From JBBQER01 sp052148155 (lineage in GTDB: Bacteria > Actinomycetota > Acidimicrobiia > IMCC26256 > PALSA-610), in the NCBI GenBank assembly GCA_052148155.1, contig JBKQIY010000014.1, forward strand, positions 1 through 13,850: a DNA stretch of 13,850 bases. The letters run 5' to 3'. Position 1 is the first letter of the stretch, and every line of letters starts with the position of its first letter. Below are positions 1 to 6,652 of this stretch, piece after piece. The notes beneath the pieces were generated by a model, which was not told where the DNA came from, searched no databases, and saw only the letters and a program-made list of their open reading frames with translations. Position numbers and translations under genes: made by a program.

Positions 1-117
1 GGTCGTGTCGGCAACCTCGAAACCGCGCGACCACGACCCCCGATACCGGGTACGGACCTCGACGCTCGTCCCGACAGGCAACACCATTCGGGGAGGCCGA
101 TTCGCTGAACCTTGCAT
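1..117 (-). CDS. 5' part of a small unknown protein, cut by the left edge
   Basis: The minus strand reads an open frame from an ATG at 117 through the left edge with no stop, giving 39 residues. The stretch LPVGTSVEVRTRYRGSWSRG followed by FEVAD looks like real protein. It resembles short actinobacterial proteins of the pattern GTxVEVRxRxxxxWxRGFEVA, which I know only as hypothetical. I chose the ATG at 117 because GGAG lies nine bases before it. An in-frame ATG at 132 (five more residues) is the alternative, with a weaker site. It runs the same way as the secreted-protein gene next to it, about 200 bases downstream of that gene. Function unknown; it is coding with fair confidence, and the C-terminal part is outside the window. 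Confidence 0.55.
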   Translation of the reverse strand, partial: MQGSANRPPRMVLPVGTSVEVRTRYRGSWSRGFEVADTT

Positions 118-314
118 CGTTACTGTCTCCATTGACGACCGTCCCACACGACCGAGCCGTCGCGCTCACCAGGTGCGGCTCGCGCTTTCGACGGTAACAA
201 GCGAGCGTCGGAGTCTTGTGACCGGGACGTGAACACTCTGCGACGAAACGCCAAGCAGCCGCGAGGGCTCGGAGTGTGGCCGCTGTCAGTACGCGCGCAC
301 CGGCGGCGAAAGAC

Positions 315-971
315 CTACATGCTGACCGAACCGCCGGTGATGTTGAAGTTCTTGAACGGTCCGGGACCGCATGGCGGTGGAGATGCCGGCAGGGTGGTCT
401 TGATCTTGACCGTGTTCGGAAGACCGGCGGGCGGGAACGCGAATGACCCTGCCTTGTGCGCGGTGCCTAACGGTGCGTGCAAGGTAATGGTGTCGACACC
501 GCCCGTGTTCGTCACGGTTCCGGGGTTGCCGGTATACGTGACGGTCGTACCTGCAATCGGCGGACCCGAGACGGTCCAACCGATCGTGACGGTAATCGAC
601 CCAACATTGTCGTGATGAGTGAAGTTCGCGCACGCGCTGCCGTTAGGGAATCCGGGCACGTTGTTGTAGAAGCCCCCGCCGCTCAAGTGTCCAGCAAGGA
701 CCTTGACTCCGGCCGGGGAGGTCACGGTACCGCCACAGAACTTTGTGCCGACCGGCGGGACGAGTTGCGCGGCAAAGTTGATCTTCACAGTGCCCGGCGA
801 TCCGGCCGGCGTGAGGGCCGGGTTGACCGAGCCGCTCCCGCCCGGTAACACGCGACACGTTACGGTGCCGTGCGCGTTCACCGCAGCGCCCGCAGGCGAC
901 ACCCCGACCAACGTCACCGATACGACGATCGTTGCCATCGTGACCAACGCTGAGAAGGGCTTGTTCCGCAT
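315..971 (-). CDS. Secreted protein of unknown function, 218 aa
   Basis: The frame opens further upstream, but the ATG at 971 has AAGGAG eight bases before it and gives a clean signal peptide, so I start there. Residues 1-30 have a short basic start (MRNKP), a hydrophobic core and an AGA-A cleavage site, so the protein should be exported by Sec and cleaved near residue 30. The mature part is rich in Gly, Thr, Val and Pro. It has four cysteines (in TCRV, KFCGG, SACAN and PPPCG), which would allow two disulfides, and alternating Thr/Val stretches that suggest a beta-sandwich. There is no transmembrane anchor, LPXTG motif or lipobox. I do not recognise a named family. It could be a surface or matrix protein. 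The gene is separated by about 300 bases from the hydrolase-cyclase gene and probably has its own promoter there. Confidence 0.85.
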   Translation of the reverse strand: MRNKPFSALVTMATIVVSVTLVGVSPAGAAVNAHGTVTCRVLPGGSGSVNPALTPAGSPGTVKINFAAQLVPPVGTKFCGGTVTSPAGVKVLAGHLSGGGFYNNVPGFPNGSACANFTHHDNVGSITVTIGWTVSGPPIAGTTVTYTGNPGTVTNTGGVDTITLHAPLGTAHKAGSFAFPPAGLPNTVKIKTTLPASPPPCGPGPFKNFNITGGSVSM

Positions 972-1278
972 GGTCGGCTCCTTCACGACAATGGACCGTG
1001 TGCGCTCACTCGGATCGTACGGCCGCAACCACGTCGGTGTCACTGACTTTCACGATGAACACACTCCGCTGTTTACCGAGTCAGTTCCCTCTGTTCATGC
1101 GGACAGTTGAACCGTGTGTTTCCTTTCCCGCCACGTAAACGATGACGTCACTGACGGCCGATCAGGCAGTCTTCGAAACGCGGCAGAATCCTCCCGAGGC
1201 GCTGCGGTGTCGGCACGGTTACAACCGGGACAACACGCTCCAAAGATGGCACTCTCGCCTACCTTCGCAACACCCGCG
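972..1278. other. Intergenic region, probable promoter of the secreted protein
   Basis: This 307-base gap lies between two minus-strand genes. No reading frame in it is convincing: those that enter it overlap the cyclase C-terminus in other frames. It holds the ribosome binding site AAGGAG just before 971 and the perfect palindrome TGACGTCA at 1143-1150. AACACAC near 1057 and GTGTGTT near 1112 form a widely spaced inverted repeat. I see no clear -10/-35 pair and no strong terminator hairpin for the cyclase gene. Confidence 0.4.
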
Positions 1279-2628
1279 TCATGTGCCCATCGTTGCCACG
1301 GCGAACAGCCTCCACTCTTCCGGTACTCCCTTGAGGACATGCGTGCCCTGCTCGGATGTCGCGATGCCCGAACCGAGCAGGAGTGCCTTCACTGCTTCGG
1401 ACACGAACACTTCGCCCGCACCGGCAAGATCGCAGATGCGTTTCGCGATACTGACGGTCAGGCCGACGACATCGTCGGGACGGACTTCGACCTCACCCGT
1501 GTGGACGCCGGCCCGTACGTCCAGGCCGATTCCTTTCGCGGCGGTCACGATCTCCGTCGCAGCGCGCACCGCCCGCGTCGTCGCATCGAAGGTGGCGAGG
1601 AACCCGTCACCGGTCGTCTTGATCTCACGACCCCGATAGCGCGCCAAGACAGCACGGACCATCGTGTCGTGCGCGTCGCTCAGCGCCGTCCACTTGCGAT
1701 GCCCAAGACGGGCGGACTGTTCTGTCGATGCGACAATGTCGGTGAACAAGATCGTCGCGGTGAGCACGTCACCTTCGGGCGCTTGGCGGCCGCCGGTGAC
1801 GAACTCCTCGATCTCATCCAAGAGCGCGTCGGTGTCACCCACAAAGAACAGGTGATCCTCACCCCGCAGTTCGACATACTTCGTACCGGGGATGTGCTCG
1901 GCCAGATACCGACCCGCCCCGACCCGGAGAAATCGATCTCCTTCCCGATGCAACACCAACGTCGGGACCGCAACGGTGGGTAGCAACGCACGCACATCCT
2001 GCATCGCCCCACACACCCATACTTTGGCGATCTGACCGGGACCTACGCCCAGACGTTCGGACCGCGCCCGCCACGCACGGAAACCTTCATCACGCATCTT
2101 GCTGGGAGCCATGATCTCTACCGACCATCCGGTTCCCCAAAGTTCGTTCCCGTCCCGCGACGTGGTTAGTCGCTTCAAGTCCTCCGAGGGAATACCCAGC
2201 GGATAGTCATCTTCCTGTACGTAGTGAGCGAACGTGTCGATGAGGATCAACGCTCGGATCCGTTCCTGATGGGAGACCGCATACCGGATGGCGGTCGCAC
2301 CAGCATTGCTGAACCCGACGAGCACGACCTGCTCGCACCCCGCCGTATGGAGCACCGCCGTCAAGTCGGTATCCGCGATCTCTTCGACATAACAGTCCAA
2401 GAAGCTGCCGGTCGAGGCGCCCTGACCCCGAGCGTCGCACCACACAGTGCGGCTGAACGCGCCAAGACGCCGAGCAAAGCCGACGAAGCCCGGCTCATCC
2501 CACAACAAATCAATCGGTACGAGAGTCGAGGCGAACACGACATCCACCGGCCCCTCACCGAAAACCTGAAACGCGATGCTCACCCCATCAGGTGCCGTCG
2601 CATACCTGGTCACCGGTCGCTCGTCCAC
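1279..2628 (-). CDS. Alpha/beta hydrolase fused to class III adenylate/guanylate cyclase (LipJ type)
   Basis: Two-domain protein of 449 aa, close in length and layout to M. tuberculosis Rv1900c (LipJ). I start at the GTG at 2628, which has GAGGAG six bases upstream; an in-frame GTG at 2673 would add 15 residues. In the longer numbering, the hydrolase half (about 20-292) has nucleophile Ser122 in GFSNAG, probable acid Asp246 in REGDRF and His274 in GEDHLF. The cyclase half (about 300-460) has metal Asp312 in LFTDIV, metal Asp356 in KTTGDG, and HTGEVE. Lys352 and Asp401 sit where adenine-selecting residues sit in class III cyclases. The transition-state Asn position is Ser408 (VSIAKR), with the following Arg412 kept. 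It probably makes cAMP from ATP in the cytosol, with the hydrolase domain as sensor or separate esterase; activity is uncertain because of Ser408. It has no signal peptide. Confidence 0.93.
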   Translation of the reverse strand: MDERPVTRYATAPDGVSIAFQVFGEGPVDVVFASTLVPIDLLWDEPGFVGFARRLGAFSRTVWCDARGQGASTGSFLDCYVEEIADTDLTAVLHTAGCEQVVLVGFSNAGATAIRYAVSHQERIRALILIDTFAHYVQEDDYPLGIPSEDLKRLTTSRDGNELWGTGWSVEIMAPSKMRDEGFRAWRARSERLGVGPGQIAKVWVCGAMQDVRALLPTVAVPTLVLHREGDRFLRVGAGRYLAEHIPGTKYVELRGEDHLFFVGDTDALLDEIEEFVTGGRQAPEGDVLTATILFTDIVASTEQSARLGHRKWTALSDAHDTMVRAVLARYRGREIKTTGDGFLATFDATTRAVRAATEIVTAAKGIGLDVRAGVHTGEVEVRPDDVVGLTVSIAKRICDLAGAGEVFVSEAVKALLLGSGIATSEQGTHVLKGVPEEWRLFAVATMGT

Positions 2629-2667
2629 ACCACTCTCCTCGCCGCCGACAGTCTGATCTGACGCGAA

Positions 2668-2683
2668 GGGCACATCTGTGCCC
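2668..2683. promoter_or_regulatory. Perfect palindrome upstream of the cyclase gene, possible operator
   Basis: GGGCACA, two bases, TGTGCCC: seven-base arms, perfectly matched, about 40 bases upstream of the GTG at 2628. Position and symmetry fit a dimeric repressor or activator site in the gene's own leader. It does not match the CRP consensus TGTGA-N6-TCACA. A second small palindrome, CGATTT-C-AAATCG, follows at about 2692-2704. The regulator is unknown. Confidence 0.25.
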
Positions 2684-2883
2684 GCCGGCCGACGATTTCA
2701 AATCGGCGACCCACCCAGTCACTCCGTCAGGCGTACCCACCACCTTGCCTACGATCTCCGGCGTCCTGGAGCCATGAAGCCCTGAGAGACGAGCCGCTCG
2801 CAACAACTCCGAGCGCTGTCGTCCTATCCAGCGACATACACGGCCGCAGCGACTCACACCTCCCGCAGGCGGCCGTCCTGCCC

Positions 2884-3072
2884 TTGCCACCGACGAACCT
2901 CGCAGACGTCCTGAACGCCGCCGTCGAGCTCCTCGAAGACGTGTACATCAACGGTCGGGGCATCGCTGACCCGACGGTGCTGTGGGGGAACGGTGTCCCG
3001 TACATGCTCCACGAAATGTTGGACTGTTTCCCGCTCGAACGTCTGACCGTCGACCGCAACGCCGCGAGATGA
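2884..3072 (+). CDS. Small unknown protein, paralogue of the one at 5728-5931 (copy A)
   Basis: A 62-residue frame from a TTG. Its value is its likeness to the second copy beyond the sulfatase gene. LADVLNA matches LADVLDA. Residues 17-39 align without gaps to residues 28-50 of the other copy, about half identical, with DxYxxGRxxxDxxxLWxNGxP in both. Similarity also runs upstream of the TTG (codons AVLPLPP against RVLPPPP). Where the second copy has ATG this copy has CAG, and I see no ribosome binding site. So this copy either starts at the weak TTG or is decaying. It converges on the sulfatase gene, with 65 bases between the two stops. I do not recognise the family. The protein is soluble and acidic, with no membrane segment and one cysteine. 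Confidence 0.5.
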   Translation: MPPTNLADVLNAAVELLEDVYINGRGIADPTVLWGNGVPYMLHEMLDCFPLERLTVDRNAAR

Positions 3073-3137
3073 TGCGTTCGCGACCGAAGCAATAGTCCCG
3101 ACCCCGAACGATTTTGCGCTCTCCTCGGACGTCGCGC

Positions 3138-5468
3138 TCAGGTGTATTTGACGGTTACCCGATCGATCGTGCCGTTGAACTTGAACGGTGCTCGGTCGTA
3201 GTAGTCCATCGAGACGGGTGAACCGAGCGCGGTGCCGATGTCGAGGCAGTCGTTGGCGGAGAAGAGTAGCGGCGCACTGAACGGTACCTGGCCCTGCGCG
3301 TATATGTTTCCGCCGGCCTTCATTGTTATGTTTAGAGCGCCAGCCATTTTGGGTTCGCCGTCGTAGGCTGTGACGATCTCGATCGTCGTTTTGCCGACGG
3401 GGAGCTTCTTCTCGGCGCGGATCTTGGTCCTCATGATGATGAACAGGTTGTATTCGTAACAGAGGATGCCGTCGTCGACGAAACAGGTGAGCCCGCCGCC
3501 GGCGCCGCCGAGCTTGTACAACACGCCGTTGGCGTTCGCGGGGACGTCGGCCTGGATGGTAACGAGGTTGTTCTTGTTGCCGAGCGCAGGCGCGCAGAAC
3601 TCGGGCATGCGGGTGATCGGGCCGGCGAAGTCCCACTCAGTGTCCGGTGGCTGGATTCGGAGTTCGGGGTGGAAGATCGGAACCCAGAGGCCGCCGCCGA
3701 TCGGTAACGCTTCGTTCTTGGCCGCCTCAATCGCGAACATCTCTTTCATTTGGGCGACCTTCTCGGGCATCTGTGCGGCGAGGTCGTTCGCTTGGGACCA
3801 GTCTTCGTCGAGGTTGTAGAGCTCCCACTCGTCGGCGTCGGGGCCCCATTCGTGGATACCTTCCGGCAGACCGGGTACCCAAGGGAGCCGAGGTCCGAGC
3901 GCGGAGGCCATCCAACCGTCGTGGTAGAGGGACCGGCTGGCCATGATCTCGAAATACTGCGTTTTCTTCGGGTCTCCTGCTGCGGCGTCGCTCATGGTCG
4001 CCGCAAAGCTGGCGCCGTCGATCGGGTCTTGCGGAATGCCGTTGACGACAAGCGGCGGCGTGATGCCGAGCACGTCGTAAATCGTCGGTACGACATCGTT
4101 GCAATGCAGAAACTGGGTTCGGGGCGTCGGATCGGGCTCGATCTTGGCAGGCCAGCGCACCGCCATCGGATTGCGGGTACCACCCAGGTGCGACGCCAGG
4201 AGTTTCATGCCCTTGTAGGGCGTGCTTCCCGCCCAAGCCCATCCTGCGTGGTATTGGTTGTCAGTCTTCGGCGAGCCGAGCGCATCGAGTCCGCCCAGCT
4301 CGTCGAGGGCCGCGAGATGCATCGGGATCGTGGAGGGAAGTCCGTTCTGTGCGAGCAGCTCGCTGATCGTGCCGCCCTGTCCTTCGCCCGACGAGCCGTT
4401 ATCGCCCCAGATATAGAAAATCAGTGTGTTGTCGCTGTAACCGAGGCGGTCGACCTCGTCGACGAGGCGACCGACTTGTACATCGACGTGCTCGGCGAAG
4501 CCCGCAGCCACTTCCATGAGGCGGCGCTGGAACGGTTTCTCATCCGCCGGGATACTGTCCCACGACGCCAACGATTCGGGTCGGGCCGTTAGTTCGGTGT
4601 CTTGCGGAATCCAACCCTTTTGCTTCGCGCGCTCGCAGACACGCTCGCGGTAGGCATCCCAACCGTCGTCGAACTTGCCTGCGTACTTGTCGGCCCATTC
4701 CTTCATGATGTGGTGGGGGCCGTGTAGACAGCCGCTCGCCCAGTACATGAAGAACGGCTGGTCTTGCTTGAACGCCTTGTGCTTGCGCAGCCAATCGATG
4801 GCGTCGTCGGCGAGATCTTCGCTGAGGTGGTAGCCCTCTTCGGGCGTCTTCGGCGGCAATACCACGGTGGTGTTGCGTACGAGGTTCGGCTCGTACTGCG
4901 ACGCTTCACTGGCGAGGAAACCGTAGAAGTACTCGAAGCCCAGACCCGTCGGCCAGTTCTCGAACGGACCCGCTGCGGAGGTCTCCTCGGCCGGCGTGTT
5001 GTGCCACTTACCGAACGCGGCCGTGTTATAGCCGTAGTCCTTCAACACCTCCGCGCACAGGGCGCTGCTCTTCGGGATGTGGCCCGAATAACCGTCCCAA
5101 TCGTTGGCTAGCTCGGCGATCTGCCCCGCGCCGACGCGATGGTGATTGCGTCCGGTAAGGATCGACGCCCGGGTAGGCGAACACATCGCCGTGGTATGAA
5201 AACGGTTGTACGCAATCCCCTGCTCACAGATGCGATCCAGGGCGGTCGTCGTCACCTCGCCGCCGAAGGTCGTCGGCAAGCCGGGCCCGGCATCGTCGAT
5301 CAGCACGATCAAGATGTTCGGCGCGTCTTCGGGCAGACGGCGAGCCGCACGGCGAACGTGATATTCCGACTCGGCCAGCGTCCGGCCCGCAACGCTCGCC
5401 GACGGCGTCGGCGGAAACGGCAACACTTCCTGCGGCGGCAACTTCGCGGCGACGGCCTCTGAGGTCAT
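3138..5468 (-). CDS. Arylsulfatase, formylglycine-dependent, 776 aa
   Basis: I start at the ATG at 5468 (GGAGGG four bases upstream) rather than the in-frame 5558, which adds 30 residues with no family character. Sulfatase motifs in this numbering: metal ligands Asp58-Asp59 in IVLIDDAG; the FGE-type signature CSPTRASILTG with Cys96 (to become formylglycine), Pro98 and Arg100; GKWH at 153-156; His249 in CLHGPHH; Asp356-Asn357 in WGDNG. Length and order match actinobacterial AtsA/AtsD-type arylsulfatases of roughly 780-790 residues. The last 150 or so residues form the family's C-terminal beta-rich domain. It should hydrolyse organic sulfate esters; the natural substrate is unknown. No signal peptide is visible, so it is probably cytosolic. 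No formylglycine-generating enzyme or sulfate transporter lies in the window, so activation depends on a gene elsewhere. It is flanked on both sides by the small paralogue pair. Confidence 0.95.
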   Translation of the reverse strand: MTSEAVAAKLPPQEVLPFPPTPSASVAGRTLAESEYHVRRAARRLPEDAPNILIVLIDDAGPGLPTTFGGEVTTTALDRICEQGIAYNRFHTTAMCSPTRASILTGRNHHRVGAGQIAELANDWDGYSGHIPKSSALCAEVLKDYGYNTAAFGKWHNTPAEETSAAGPFENWPTGLGFEYFYGFLASEASQYEPNLVRNTTVVLPPKTPEEGYHLSEDLADDAIDWLRKHKAFKQDQPFFMYWASGCLHGPHHIMKEWADKYAGKFDDGWDAYRERVCERAKQKGWIPQDTELTARPESLASWDSIPADEKPFQRRLMEVAAGFAEHVDVQVGRLVDEVDRLGYSDNTLIFYIWGDNGSSGEGQGGTISELLAQNGLPSTIPMHLAALDELGGLDALGSPKTDNQYHAGWAWAGSTPYKGMKLLASHLGGTRNPMAVRWPAKIEPDPTPRTQFLHCNDVVPTIYDVLGITPPLVVNGIPQDPIDGASFAATMSDAAAGDPKKTQYFEIMASRSLYHDGWMASALGPRLPWVPGLPEGIHEWGPDADEWELYNLDEDWSQANDLAAQMPEKVAQMKEMFAIEAAKNEALPIGGGLWVPIFHPELRIQPPDTEWDFAGPITRMPEFCAPALGNKNNLVTIQADVPANANGVLYKLGGAGGGLTCFVDDGILCYEYNLFIIMRTKIRAEKKLPVGKTTIEIVTAYDGEPKMAGALNITMKAGGNIYAQGQVPFSAPLLFSANDCLDIGTALGSPVSMDYYDRAPFKFNGTIDRVTVKYT

Positions 5469-5544
5469 AAACCCTCCGACGTGCTCGTGCAGCATCCCAG
5501 AGAGCCCGCTGCGACCAATCCAGAATCGCGTCGCACACCCCGAC

Positions 5545-5567
5545 ATGACGTCACCCACACCGGGTGA
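5545..5567. promoter_or_regulatory. Palindrome and small hairpin in the sulfatase leader
   Basis: About 80 bases upstream of the chosen sulfatase start lie TGACGTCA (5546-5553) and, overlapping it, TCACCC-ACACC-GGGTGA (5551-5567). These could be an operator or leader structure in the divergent region shared with the small gene at 5728. The octamer also occurs at 1143-1150 before another minus-strand gene. Confidence 0.2.
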
Positions 5568-5653
5568 TCAACCCACCGTCCTCGTCGAAGCCAGCCAACG
5601 CCCGATGCGGTAGGCAACCCCACCTCGGCAACGGCCCAGACGGACGATGCAGC

Positions 5654-5671
5654 AACCCTCAGAACCCTCAG
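5654..5671 (+). repeat. 9-bp tandem direct repeat
   Basis: AACCCTCAG occurs twice in a row in the divergent intergenic region between the sulfatase start and the small gene at 5728. It could be a simple duplication or a tandem binding half-site; nothing else indicates which. Confidence 0.4.
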
Positions 5672-5727
5672 CATGACAACAACAGCGAACGTCTCACAGC
5701 CCCCGTCAGAGCCACGCAAACATCTCG

Positions 5728-5931
5728 ATGGCGCGCGTCCTACCCCCACCGCCGATGACGCTCGCCGACGTCCTCGACGCCGTTATCGAGCAACCCGACG
5801 AGTTCCTGTTCGACCTGTACGAACACGGTCGCGCCCGGGGTGACACGGTATTGCTTTGGGCCAACGGCGCGCCGGCCGTCCTGCGCCTCGTCTGCGACAG
5901 TCCCCCACTCGCGCGCCGAGCGGTCGCCTGA
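5728..5931 (+). CDS. Small unknown protein, paralogue of the one at 2884-3072 (copy B)
   Basis: A 67-residue protein from an ATG at 5728; a second ATG at 5755 is the alternative. Neither has a good ribosome binding site, so it may be leaderless. The start at 5728 is favoured because similarity to the other copy already begins at RVLPPPP. Shared core: LADVLDA at 12-18, then DLYEHGR and LLWANGAP at about 29-50. It has four extra residues (in EQPDEF) compared with the other copy. The sequence suggests a helical N-terminal half followed by a compact DxYxxGR...LWxNGxP motif. I do not know this motif as a named family. It diverges from the sulfatase gene across 259 bases and may share its control region. 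Confidence 0.6.
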   Translation: MARVLPPPPMTLADVLDAVIEQPDEFLFDLYEHGRARGDTVLLWANGAPAVLRLVCDSPPLARRAVA

Positions 5932-5985
5932 GACGCATGAGGACACCGTTGTTCTCATCTCTCACCCGCTTCCACCCTCGCTGTC

Positions 5986-6005
5986 GGGGTGTGCAGTCAC
6001 ACCCC
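5986..6005 (+). terminator. Possible terminator hairpin after small gene copy B
   Basis: GGGGTGTG, loop CAGT, CACACCCC: eight perfect base pairs, 55 bases after the stop of the small gene. It is followed by AATACATTTTG, a weak T-rich tail. It could terminate the small gene's transcript or block transcription coming from the right. Confidence 0.4.
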
Positions 6006-6202
6006 CAACAATACATTTTGACGCCCAGGGAGCGACCAGCCCTGAGGGCAATCGTCACACAGCGCGACGTCGAAGAACTGCGACGCGACACCCAGCAGTT
6101 CGACCTCGGAACCGGTCAGAAGAGGTCGTTTGGAGGCGGGTACGCGCGCGCCGGCCGCCGTACATACAGAGCCCGCCGAAGGTTCACATGATGTCCTCCA
6201 CG

Positions 6203-6223
6203 TGTAGCCAATCATGTAGCCAA
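6203..6223. repeat. TGTAGCCAA direct repeat, 12-base period
   Basis: TGTAGCCAA appears twice, separated by TCA. On the minus strand this reads TTGGCTACA twice, directly before a GGAGG-ATG-TGA sequence at 6199-6184. A tandem operator is one reading and a leftover recombination site another. No integrase is present to support the second. Confidence 0.35.
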
Positions 6224-6334
6224 GGCGGTGGACTGCGACGCGCGACCATCGACGATCCTGGACAGCACATGCGGCGCTACCAGGCACGCAAGACGTTCGT
6301 GGATGACGATGGACATGCCGCCCGCAACTACGGA

Positions 6335-6424
6335 TCAGAAGGTTGGGGTGGCGAGATGCCCGTCGGTGCTTACTCGCAGGTCGATGCGTTCTTCGGTGAT
6401 GCGCAGGAGCACCATGTCGCTCAT
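6335..6424 (-). CDS. 29-aa ORF coupled to the upstream truncated ORF
   Basis: The ATG at 6424 overlaps the TGA of the upstream frame as ATGA, the usual sign of translational coupling. The product MSDMVLLRITEERIDLR plus twelve residues ends at 6335. It begins like a real beta-strand-rich small protein and stops abruptly after ATPTF, so it may be the N-terminal remnant of a longer protein. No family recognised. Coupling is the main support. Confidence 0.4.
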   Translation of the reverse strand: MSDMVLLRITEERIDLRVSTDGHLATPTF

Positions 6425-6651
6425 GAGAGGATCTCGCCGCTGTTGGGGTTGAGCCCGTAGTAGCCGGCGATGACGGGCAGGCCGAGCTTGACCGCTTCGT
6501 CGGTGACGTATTCCTTGGCCCGCAGGTATGCCTCGGTCTGCTTGTCGATGGCGTCAGGCGTGAGCTTGATCGGCGGGGTGTGGAGGGCCAGTTCGAGGAG
6601 GTCGCGGGCGCGGGTGAGGACTGTCCCGGTGAGGTAGACACCGGCGAGCGA
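6421..6651 (-). pseudogene. Unknown gene lacking its 5' end
   Basis: The minus-strand frame ending at 6421 reads as real protein from about codon 6651: GVYLTGTVLTRARDLLELAL, then KLTPDAIDKQTEAYLRAKEY, then LGLPVIAGYYGLNPNSGEILS spread over the last residues. The open frame continues upstream to an ATG at 6717, but there it only mirrors the well-supported plus-strand zinc-ribbon gene. The authentic N-terminus is therefore missing and no start codon lies at the boundary. The sequence suggests an amphipathic helical protein of about 75 remaining residues, family unknown. It overlaps the following 29-aa ORF by four bases. It is probably a 5'-truncated remnant; a small real protein using an odd start is possible. 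Confidence 0.45.
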
Positions 6652-6652
6652 G

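Larger units (their letters stand above)
5932..6334. other. Gene-poor stretch after the small gene
   Basis: About 400 bases without a gene I can support. Frames on both strands at about 5997-6130 look partly protein-like, but they oppose each other and neither has a start site or recognisable motif. Contents: a stem-loop at 5986-6005, a start-stop pair with a ribosome binding site on the minus strand at 6184-6199, and a 9-bp direct repeat at 6203-6223. Confidence 0.4.

Noticed and set aside
1114..1983. 289-codon plus-strand frame
   Set aside because: It mirrors the cyclase domain of the hydrolase-cyclase gene on the other strand.
3750..4592. 280-codon plus-strand frame opposite the sulfatase gene
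   Set aside because: It lies wholly antisense to well-conserved sulfatase motifs and its product has no family character; long mirror frames are expected at this GC content.
6203..6223. Direct repeat as a phage attachment core
   Set aside because: No integrase, tRNA gene or second distant copy is visible in the window.
5997..6641. 214-codon minus-strand frame
   Set aside because: The first two thirds are Ser/Arg/Pro/His-rich and in a different frame from the coupled short ORFs, which have the better sequence. Its last 40 codons look partly protein-like but cannot be tied to a start or family.
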